From JAJYZP01 sp049964535 (GTDB lineage Bacteria > Actinomycetota > Acidimicrobiia > Acidimicrobiales > Acidimicrobiaceae), in assembly GCA_049964535.1 (NCBI GenBank), contig JBMFXG010000135.1, positions 1-7,573 of the forward strand: 7,573 nt of DNA, given 5' to 3'. Both the position numbers and the translations under genes were made by a program. Shown piece by piece: positions 1 through 6,317 of this stretch (within the stretch, counting starts at the first letter, position 1; each line of letters starts with the position of its first letter). The notes beneath the pieces were generated by a model. It was not told the origin of the DNA and did not search any database. It worked only from the letters and a program-made list of their open reading frames with translations.

Positions 1-1139
1 CCATCACCGACCGGATCTGAGCCGTACTCTAAGAGCCCGTTACCGTTTCCGTCACGCGCTTCAAACCACCACGCAAACTCTTCAACCTGCTGGTGCACCC
101 ACTGCTTGACTCGAGGAGTCATCCCGAAGGCCGAGACATACTCCCACAGAGCTAGGGCTCCATACGGGGGGTGATTACGATCGATCCACTGCGTCGTCCC
201 CGACATTAGTGCTGCAGCATGAGGACGATCTGTGAGCAGCAGAGACATCGACTCAACAACGATCTCGGCCAGCTCTCTCTCACCGATACGCGCCGCCATG
301 ATGAGGTGAAGCCAACCGTCACACTGCCAGATGTTCCAACCACCGAATCGATTATCGATCCACCGACGTGACGAGGCAACGATGACCGAGTCATGGGTTC
401 GGTCCCAGACCTTCCCCCAACCCAAGGCGCTGCCACCAACCCGTCGCACGAAGTCGATCGGGAACTCACCATCGAGAAGCCCACCGACGATCTCTCCTCC
501 CGCTACGGTTGTTTTCTGCGTCGATGTAGCGCCGACGCCATCACCATCGATTGGCACGAGTCGCAGTGTTACCGCTTCAGTCATCGCGTTGAAACGAAAC
601 GTTACCACCGCCGGCGTTGGAGAAGGATTCAATCGCTGGTAGTACCCGTGGCGTAGAAATGCATCCGCTATCTCATCAAAGTGAGCGTGCTCGACGCTGT
701 CAACGCATCGCTCACTCACCTCTAACACGTAACGCTGATGGTCCTTTCCCGCTATCTCGTAACGAGGCGAGCGTAGAAACGGCTCTGGATCATCCCGTAG
801 GAGAGTCGAACACGCTACCTCATCTACCATGCCGACCTGAAAACAGAACCAGAGCCGAAGACCCCACTCAGGCGTTTGCAGCACTCGCAGTGAGAGCGAG
901 GTCGCACCAGACCGATCTACCGCATAACTAACGGCAAAGCTTGCTCCGGCAAACTGTAGCGTCGCTTGAGCCACACCGAGCTCGACGCTTCGAGCTCCGA
1001 AGAAGATTTGGCTCTCGTCGCCACTTCGCAGCGATGAGCACTGATGGCGTGACGACGAGTAGAGGAGTATGCGAGCGACGAGACCGCTGGCTCGATCTAC
1101 AAGAGCGAGCGGCTCTGATGCAAGGAGGGTATCGAACAC
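1..1139 (-). CDS. GH63/YgjK-like (alpha/alpha)6-barrel glycosidase, N-terminal part (3' end outside window)
   Basis: An open frame of 379 codons runs from a GTG at 1139 off the left edge without a stop. The first ~200 residues are rich in beta-type segments and could form an N-terminal sandwich domain. From about residue 230 the protein looks like a six-hairpin (alpha/alpha)6 glycosidase. FGGWNIWQCDGW (265-276) resembles the WxWDxW segment of E. coli YgjK, placing Asp274 where the general acid would be. DRNHPPYGALALWE (320-333) resembles the second-helix segment, and ARDGNGNGLLEYG (361-373) closely matches the RDxNGNGxxEYG loop of YgjK. The second catalytic acid would lie beyond the window. 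Family membership is well supported, the substrate is not; other six-hairpin families such as MGH or trehalase-like enzymes remain possible. No signal peptide is visible, so it is probably cytoplasmic. It starts 10 bases after the hydrolase stop with a poor ribosome binding site, which suggests coupled translation. An in-frame TTG at 1190 is a less likely start because it overlaps the hydrolase. Confidence 0.65.
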   Translation of the reverse strand, partial: MFDTLLASEPLALVDRASGLVARILLYSSSRHQCSSLRSGDESQIFFGARSVELGVAQATLQFAGASFAVSYAVDRSGATSLSLRVLQTPEWGLRLWFCFQVGMVDEVACSTLLRDDPEPFLRSPRYEIAGKDHQRYVLEVSERCVDSVEHAHFDEIADAFLRHGYYQRLNPSPTPAVVTFRFNAMTEAVTLRLVPIDGDGVGATSTQKTTVAGGEIVGGLLDGEFPIDFVRRVGGSALGWGKVWDRTHDSVIVASSRRWIDNRFGGWNIWQCDGWLHLIMAARIGERELAEIVVESMSLLLTDRPHAAALMSGTTQWIDRNHPPYGALALWEYVSAFGMTPRVKQWVHQQVEEFAWWFEARDGNGNGLLEYGSDPVGD

Positions 1140-1149
1140 GAGTAAGTGC

Positions 1150-1680
1150 CTACAGCTCGGAGCTGTCGAGAAGATGAATCTGAGGAGCAAACGACGAAAG
1201 AGTCTGGAGAGCGCTGTCGTGCAGCTCCGACGTCGAGCCCCGACAGAGATCGGTGATGATTGAGACCGAACAACCAGCGTCAACTGCGCTCAGAGCAGTG
1301 GCGAGCACACAGCACTCTGTAGCGACCCCAACGAGGGTCATACTCCCGTTGACGTGTTCAGCGAGTGCGTCACACCACTTCGAGAAGGTGGGACGAGCCA
1401 CGACCTCACAGCCCAACTCGGCTAACTCCTTCACGAGATCAAAGTAGTGCTCAAACTCTGGGCTCCTCACCTCAGACCACAAGCGGTAGTACTCTGTCCA
1501 AGATCCTTCTGGCTGCTCAGGAAGGACGAATCGCGTCGCCAACACCGAATCGAAGAGCGCCGATGCCGCGACTATCCCGCTCACCACAGAGTCAAAACCC
1601 GGAGTGCACCATGGCGAGTTCGAGAGTTGGAAGACCGGTTGCAGATCGATGACGACGAGCGTAGAACCGACCGGGATCAC
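1150..1680 (-). CDS. Cysteine hydrolase, isochorismatase/nicotinamidase superfamily
   Basis: A complete protein of 176 residues, a usual length for this single-domain alpha/beta family, whose members hydrolyse amides, ureides or vinyl ethers through an Asp-Lys-Cys triad. The first strand STLVVIDLQPVF carries the catalytic Asp12. GVATECCVLATALSAVDAG (118-136) is the nucleophile motif with its typical cis-peptide; the cysteine aligned with the nucleophile is Cys124, preceded by Cys123. In the lysine segment, VVARPTFSKW (93-102), the usual Lys position is Arg96 and a lysine occurs at 101. As I recall, actinobacterial relatives with an F-x-K-W segment also carry paired cysteines, so Lys101 may be the triad lysine. 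The GTG start overlaps the permease stop in GTGA (1677-1680), indicating translational coupling, and the glycosidase-like gene follows 10 bases later. The family is clear; nicotinamidase, carbamoylsarcosine hydrolase and ureidoacrylate hydrolase activities cannot be told apart here. A cytosolic enzyme acting on whatever the permease imports is a reasonable inference. Confidence 0.85.
   Translation of the reverse strand: MIPVGSTLVVIDLQPVFQLSNSPWCTPGFDSVVSGIVAASALFDSVLATRFVLPEQPEGSWTEYYRLWSEVRSPEFEHYFDLVKELAELGCEVVARPTFSKWCDALAEHVNGSMTLVGVATECCVLATALSAVDAGCSVSIITDLCRGSTSELHDSALQTLSSFAPQIHLLDSSEL
1152..1166 (-). repeat. Perfect inverted repeat at the hydrolase-glycosidase junction
   Basis: ACAGCT-CCG-AGCTGT forms a 6-bp perfect stem with a 3-base loop in the sense RNA, ending inside the hydrolase stop codon and 12 bases before the GTG of the next gene. 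No T run follows, so it is not a terminator. It would occupy the place where a ribosome binding site for the glycosidase-like gene should be, which suits translation that depends on ribosomes finishing the hydrolase. It may be incidental, since it is within coding sequence. Confidence 0.3.
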
Positions 1681-3140
1681 TGCGCCGCCAGGCGTTGCTG
1701 TCGAGCTCGCTCCTCAAACGGAGAGAGGAGACCGTAGAGTACCGCCGCGACGACAAAGCCAACGATGAGTCCGATCGAGCTGGTGGCAAAGAGTCCATGA
1801 GTCCCCCCGAGATACCCAACCCAAGAGAAAATTGGAGCGGAGGAGCTGACGAGACCAAGACCAACAAAGCACGCCACCAAGAACGATGCAATGCCCGCTT
1901 TCGAGTACTTCGAGTAGTAGCCCCGAGAATCGTAGAGATCTCCCTCTCGGTAGCCTCGGCGAAGCCGATGCTGCAGAATATCTACGATGAAGATGGCCGA
2001 CCACGCAGCAAGCGGTACGCCAAGCGTGATGAGAAATCCCTCAAACGGAGCGAAGAAGCTCTTTGCATAGAACAAGACGTAGATGTTGCCAACGATCATG
2101 AAGAACCCATCGATAAGAACCGACCGAGATCGCTGGAGCTTGATTCCAAGTGTCAGAAGGTTGAGCCCAGAAGAGTAGACATCAACGAGAGCACCTGCGA
2201 TCAAACCGCCTACGGCTGCCACGAGATATGGAACTAAAAACCAGGTCGGCAACGGAGCGGCGAGAGCGGCGATCGGATTCGACGAGCTCGCCAGCGAGGG
2301 ATTATTAGCTCCGATGAGGACGCCGACAACGATGAGAACGACCGGGGCGATGGACGACCCAAACGTTGTCCAACCAACGACCGACGCTGACGACGTACTG
2401 CGAGGTAGGTAACGGGAGTAGTCGGCTCCTGCATTAACCCAACCGATTCCAAGCCCCGCCATCACAATAGAGATTCCGCCAATCAGACCAGAGAGCGACC
2501 CGCTGTGAAGAGCCGTCACCCTTGAGAAGGAGATCTTGGGGAGCTCTAGGACGATAAAGATGATCGTCAGAGCCGCAAAGAGCCACGTAAAGATGGTCTG
2601 TACTCGCACGATAGTAGCGTGGCCTAGCAGGGCGATTGCTACCGCTATCACGGCGATCACTACAAAGGAGATCGCCGTCGTCACCGTTGAGGTCGCGAGC
2701 CCGAGGCGACCAAGTAGACTTTCTGCGGCCAAGGTGGCCAAGGCCACCAAGATGATCTCCCAGCCTACGAGCGAGATGTAGCTGATAGCGGTCGGAATGA
2801 TATTTCCACGCACACCGAACGATGCACGAGAGAGCACGAGGGTAGGGGCACCGGCCATCTTCCCGCCGAGAGCGATCACCCCAACCAAAAGGAAGCTGAG
2901 AACCGTTCCGATGATACCGCCGAAGACCGCTTGATAGAGATTGAGCGAGTAGGGAGGCGTGACGAGATAGACCCCGTAGGTAATTCCTAGTACTCCAATA
3001 TTGGCAGCGCACCAGATCCAGAAGAGCTCACGCGCTCGTCCATGCCTACTGGAGTCCCCAATTGGATTGATACCATTTTTCTCCACACTCCAAAGACGAT
3101 CATCTTGCTGGGCATCGGCTACAGCGGTCCGCTCACTCAC
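1677..3140 (-). CDS. NCS1-family permease (cytosine/purine/allantoin-type transporter)
   Basis: A protein of 487 residues with about 12 hydrophobic segments, the normal size and topology for NCS1 transporters, which import nucleobases, hydantoins, allantoin, thiamine or related compounds with H+ or Na+. Family signatures are clear: FWIWCAANIGVLG (40-52) in the first helix; GAPTLVLSRASFGVRGN (97-113), the conserved loop before helix 3; SLVGWE (123-128); and GIGWVNAGADYSRYLPRS (231-248), the helix 6 region typical of purine-cytosine permeases. VDILQHRLRRGYREGDLYDS (386-405) matches the late cytoplasmic loop that usually reads LYDxxG. The hydrophilic N-terminus of ~35 residues is cytoplasmic. 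The GTG start has a strong AGGAG 5 bases upstream. The gene lies 82 bases after priA and overlaps the hydrolase gene by four bases (GTGA), so the two are co-translated. The transported compound cannot be named; an amide or ureide that the hydrolase then cleaves would fit the pairing. Confidence 0.88.
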   Translation of the reverse strand: MSERTAVADAQQDDRLWSVEKNGINPIGDSSRHGRARELFWIWCAANIGVLGITYGVYLVTPPYSLNLYQAVFGGIIGTVLSFLLVGVIALGGKMAGAPTLVLSRASFGVRGNIIPTAISYISLVGWEIILVALATLAAESLLGRLGLATSTVTTAISFVVIAVIAVAIALLGHATIVRVQTIFTWLFAALTIIFIVLELPKISFSRVTALHSGSLSGLIGGISIVMAGLGIGWVNAGADYSRYLPRSTSSASVVGWTTFGSSIAPVVLIVVGVLIGANNPSLASSSNPIAALAAPLPTWFLVPYLVAAVGGLIAGALVDVYSSGLNLLTLGIKLQRSRSVLIDGFFMIVGNIYVLFYAKSFFAPFEGFLITLGVPLAAWSAIFIVDILQHRLRRGYREGDLYDSRGYYSKYSKAGIASFLVACFVGLGLVSSSAPIFSWVGYLGGTHGLFATSSIGLIVGFVVAAVLYGLLSPFEERARQQRLAAQ

Positions 3141-3222
3141 CCGGTCTCCTCTACATTTCCTCTACGAAGGCGCACAATGATGAGCGACATACTAGCCAAT
3201 CCCCAGCGATACGTTCGAGCTA
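3141..3222 (-). promoter_or_regulatory. priA-permease intergenic region with duplicated Shine-Dalgarno sequence
   Basis: The 8-mer GTAGAGGA occurs twice in tandem on the minus strand (3165-3158 and 3154-3147), 11 bases apart. The copy nearer the gene provides AGGAG (3150-3146), 5 bases before the GTG at 3140. A possible -10 box TAGTAT lies at 3194-3189, with only a poor -35 (TCGAAC, 3218-3213, 18-base spacing). I see no hairpin followed by a T run after the priA stop, so read-through from priA is possible. The ribosome binding site is well supported; the promoter is a weak guess. Confidence 0.35.
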
Positions 3223-5073
3223 TCACGGACTCCGAAGACCAAATTCAAGCTTCATGCCCAAAAGAATCGACCTTTCGAAGACACTCGTGAGTCCGACCAG
3301 GAGGGTTTGACGTGTTGGAGCTGCGAGAAGAAGGACCGACTCGTTAAGAACGATGACCTCGATGCCCGCCTGCAAGAGCTCGTGCTCATGCTCCACCACG
3401 AGCTCTTGCACCTCAGCTCGCCGAACCCTTGCAAAGTCACGATACGGCGGTAGTTCCAGCTCTCGTCGAAGATCTCGCTCAAGACGATAGAGCTCATCGA
3501 GAGATCGCCGACGGCCACAACGAAGCACGAGTCCATCTCGAGCTGATGTCATAACCACGACCGATCCTCCAAGCGCAACGGTAGCCTCTGAGGCCCGCGC
3601 TAAGAGGTACGCAGCATGCAACGTTGTATCGACCTCAGGACCCCACAGTAGTTGATCGAAGTCTAAAAACACGACTCGATGCGCGGTCATCGACCCCAAG
3701 AGCACGGCCTCCGTACCGACCACCACACTTCCAGGAGAAAAAGCTGCTGAGTCACTGCGACTGAGATCGACGATCGGCTGCGAGAGCACCCCTTCCAGCT
3801 CAATCGCTACTTTAGTCGTTCCCTTCGACGTCGCTTGGAGATCTGGCGAACCACAATGAAAACAGAGCGGCGGATAGCGACGTCGACACGATGGACATTG
3901 GAGATACCGCAGCCGACTACGTTCACGCAAGGCCTCAAGACGCTCAGCGGTTTCGAGCGCCACTCCACCCCCTCCAAGGAGGGGAACGTGGCATTCTTCG
4001 CACAACGGTCTCTCATGGCAACGACGACACCGAACCCTGCGCGCAAATCCCTTGCGATTGACCACGACTGCTACCGAAGCGTGCCGACCACCACGATATA
4101 CACAGCTCGATGAACATAACGAAGGTGGATTCAATCTTGCAATCAACTCAGAATCTTGCTCGAGAGTAGTTCGTTCCACAACGTCGATACGTGCCCACGA
4201 AGGAGTAGAGGACGGCATCGCAACCCTGGCGAGATTACTCGACCGAACCATCTCCAACCGTGGTGCCACCGAGATATCGACGCAGTAGGCACCGACGAGT
4301 TCGCATCGCAAGCGTGCAAGCTCCGAGCTCTCAGCGTATGGCCTACGCTGGTCTCGATGCGAGCGGTCTTGGCCATCGAGGACGATCACCGCTCCAAGGT
4401 GAGGCACCGAAGCAGCGATAGAAGACCGGCCCCCGACAACCACCACCGGCCCCGTTGACCGTCGAATCTCACCCCAATGGTTCCGAAAATCCAGGGGGTC
4501 GAGACCTGCCTGCTTCACCACAAGTGAGAACTCGCGCACCCGTTCCACGGTGGGAGCAACCACGATCACCGATCGGCCTGAACGAACCACAGAGAGCACA
4601 ATCCGCAACGTCTCTCGAATCAAAGTACCATCTGGAGAGACCCAGAGCAAGGTTCGCTGCTTCGAGAGCTCCGGCAGGAATGGCTCAAACCTCGAGCCTC
4701 GGCCTTCACCTCCGCCACCATCCCGCTCTACGACACGTGCGAGCAGCTTCGTGGGAGTAGAAGATGACGCACTGCGTAACGGCACAACCGGAGAACACAG
4801 ATACTGCTCAGCGACAGCGACGCAGAAGGCTACAACGTCTGGCCGAGGGCCGGCACCAACAACTCTCTGCACCTCTTTAATCTGGCCGGGGTAGCGCTCT
4901 CCGTCGTCGCCGTTGGATACCAACCATCCCCGAACATAGCGTCCGTGAAGCGGTACTCTTACGACGGATCCCTGCTCAACGACCGGCCCCAAACGCTCTG
5001 GCCAGGAGTAGGTCAGCGGCGAGACGAGCTGCGGAAGATCGGCGAGGACGGTCACGACCGACCTTGAGCTCAA
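3223..5073 (-). CDS. priA: Primosomal protein N' (PriA-like), helicase motifs lost
   Basis: A 616-residue PriA homologue, somewhat shorter than enterobacterial PriA (about 730). Canonical PriA binds stalled forks and reloads the replicative helicase. The N-terminal 3'-DNA-binding domain (about 7-100) has the family pattern of a DLP motif, GSVVRVPLHGR and then a GWLV strand. A winged-helix region and a glycine-rich linker (119-126) follow. The zinc module is intact: Cys349, 352, 358, 361 and Cys393, 396, 404, 407, ending in CFHCGSPDL. The end (about 530-616) matches the PriA C-terminal domain, including ELPPYRDFARVRR. The helicase motifs are ruined: the GxTGSGKT region reads WVSPDGTLIRET (144-155), DEEH reads DGQD (233-236), and the AGRAGR motif is absent (near 491-505). 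Actinobacterial PriA proteins are known to lack them, so this is a full-length protein with a probably structural role. The start is TTG; a GTG at 5055 with AAGG 6 bases upstream, giving 610 residues, is at least as likely. It lies 47 bases after metK. Confidence 0.9.
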   Translation of the reverse strand: MSSRSVVTVLADLPQLVSPLTYSWPERLGPVVEQGSVVRVPLHGRYVRGWLVSNGDDGERYPGQIKEVQRVVGAGPRPDVVAFCVAVAEQYLCSPVVPLRSASSSTPTKLLARVVERDGGGGEGRGSRFEPFLPELSKQRTLLWVSPDGTLIRETLRIVLSVVRSGRSVIVVAPTVERVREFSLVVKQAGLDPLDFRNHWGEIRRSTGPVVVVGGRSSIAASVPHLGAVIVLDGQDRSHRDQRRPYAESSELARLRCELVGAYCVDISVAPRLEMVRSSNLARVAMPSSTPSWARIDVVERTTLEQDSELIARLNPPSLCSSSCVYRGGRHASVAVVVNRKGFARRVRCRRCHERPLCEECHVPLLGGGGVALETAERLEALRERSRLRYLQCPSCRRRYPPLCFHCGSPDLQATSKGTTKVAIELEGVLSQPIVDLSRSDSAAFSPGSVVVGTEAVLLGSMTAHRVVFLDFDQLLWGPEVDTTLHAAYLLARASEATVALGGSVVVMTSARDGLVLRCGRRRSLDELYRLERDLRRELELPPYRDFARVRRAEVQELVVEHEHELLQAGIEVIVLNESVLLLAAPTRQTLLVGLTSVFERSILLGMKLEFGLRSP

Positions 5074-5077
5074 GGAG

Positions 5078-5097
5078 ACGGCCTAAGTCCCAGCCGT
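5078..5097 (-). promoter_or_regulatory. Small hairpin just before the priA start
   Basis: On the minus strand ACGGCT and GGCCGT form a 6-bp stem (one G-U pair) with an 8-base loop, ending 4 bases before the TTG at 5073. No T run follows, so it is not an intrinsic terminator. If the TTG is the start, the stem would cover the ribosome landing site; if the GTG at 5055 is used, it lies upstream of the binding site. It may be chance. Confidence 0.2.
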
Positions 5098-5120
5098 ATC
5101 GTTAGCGCTCCAGCCATCTC

Positions 5121-6317
5121 TCAGAGCGAGAGAGCAGAGCGCACATCGCCCAGCCTCGAGAGCTCTTCCCAAGTGAAACCCTTGTCCTGGCGTCCAAAAT
5201 GACCGTACGCTGCGGTACGCCGGTAGATCGGGCGACGCAGATTCAAGTCGTTGATAATGGCTGCCGGTCGGAGATCAAAGACTTCTCGAACTGCTCGTTC
5301 GATTGCATTTGGATCGACGGTCTCGGTACCAAAGGTATCGACCATAATCGAGACCGGATGCGCAACCCCAATAGCGTAGGCGACCTGAATCTCACATCGT
5401 CTCGCTGCGCCGGAAGCGACGATATGCTTAGCGACCCAGCGCGCGGCGTACGCTCCAGATCGATCTACCTTCGATGGGTCCTTGCCCGAGAATGCTCCGC
5501 CACCATGTCGTGCAGAGCCACCGTAGGTGTCGACGATGATCTTGCGACCGGTCAGACCAGCATCGGCATGCGGACCTCCAAGCTCAAAACGCCCAGTTGG
5601 GTTCGCGAGTATCTCCATGCCTTCGATCTCTAGCCCCGCCGGGATCATCGGGGTGATCACCGCATCTTTCAGATCTGGAAGGAGGAGCGTTTGAAGATCG
5701 ATCCCAGGCTGATGCTGGGTCGAGATCAAGACGGTCTTGAGTCGCTTCGGGGTATGACCCTCGTACTCGACGCTGACCTGCGTCTTACCGTCGGGCCGCA
5801 AGTAGGGTAACACACCTGCACGACGAACCTCCGAAAGCCGCTGAGATAAGCGATGCGCGAGCCAGATGGGTAGTGGCATGAGATCCGGAGTCTCATCACA
5901 TGCAAAACCGAACATCATTCCTTGATCACCCGCCCCGAGCTGCGAGAGATCATCGCTCTCTGATCCGCCCCGTCGAGACTCAAAGGAGCCTGAGACCCCC
6001 TGGGCAATATCGGGCGACTGCTCATCTAAAGAGACGATCACGCCGCACGTATGTCCATCGAAGCCATAGTCTTCTCGGTCGTAACCAATATCGCAGATTG
6101 TCCGACGAACGATGCGCGGTATCTCGACGTACCCCGAGGTCGAAATTTCGCCGGCGACGACTACCAGCCCAGTCGTTAGCAGCGTCTCACAGGCTACTCG
6201 ACCATTGGGGTCCTGAGTCAAGATCTCATCGAGAATTGCATCGGAGATCTGGTCGGCCATCTTGTCCGGATGGCCCTCTGTTACCGACTCAGAGGTAAAG
6301 GTAAAACGTGTCGTCAT
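5121..6317 (-). CDS. metK: S-adenosylmethionine synthetase (methionine adenosyltransferase)
   Basis: A complete 398-residue MetK (the family is usually 380-405). It joins methionine and ATP to give SAM, the cell's main methyl donor, releasing phosphate and pyrophosphate; it is a cytosolic enzyme, usually a tetramer. Signatures seen: TSESVTEGHPDK (8-19) with the ATP/Mg residues Glu10, His16 and Asp18; GAGDQGMMFGFA (128-139), the family's first diagnostic motif; FELGGPHADAGLTGRKIIVD (244-263); and the P-loop-like GGGAFSGKDPSKVDRS (272-287), the second motif. The C-terminus (RTAAYGHFGR, F381-W383-E) is also typical. The ATG at 6317 is firm: it begins the conserved N-terminus and has AGGGAG (6330-6325) 7 bases upstream. 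The gene follows coaBC after an unusually long gap of 663 bases and precedes priA by 47 bases. Strong secondary structure in the leader suggests it may have its own regulated promoter or a cis-acting RNA. Confidence 0.98.
   Translation of the reverse strand: MTTRFTFTSESVTEGHPDKMADQISDAILDEILTQDPNGRVACETLLTTGLVVVAGEISTSGYVEIPRIVRRTICDIGYDREDYGFDGHTCGVIVSLDEQSPDIAQGVSGSFESRRGGSESDDLSQLGAGDQGMMFGFACDETPDLMPLPIWLAHRLSQRLSEVRRAGVLPYLRPDGKTQVSVEYEGHTPKRLKTVLISTQHQPGIDLQTLLLPDLKDAVITPMIPAGLEIEGMEILANPTGRFELGGPHADAGLTGRKIIVDTYGGSARHGGGAFSGKDPSKVDRSGAYAARWVAKHIVASGAARRCEIQVAYAIGVAHPVSIMVDTFGTETVDPNAIERAVREVFDLRPAAIINDLNLRRPIYRRTAAYGHFGRQDKGFTWEELSRLGDVRSALSL

Noticed and set aside
206..484. Small minus-strand frame inside the glycosidase-like gene
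   Set aside because: It lies wholly inside the longer open frame, which carries recognisable glycosidase motifs.
1695..2237. A 180-codon plus-strand frame opposite the permease
   Set aside because: It is antisense to a clear NCS1 permease; the product is a charged, motif-free shadow.
2434..3012. A 192-codon minus-strand frame inside the permease gene
   Set aside because: It is a frame-shifted reading of the permease helices, arginine/serine-rich with no family features.
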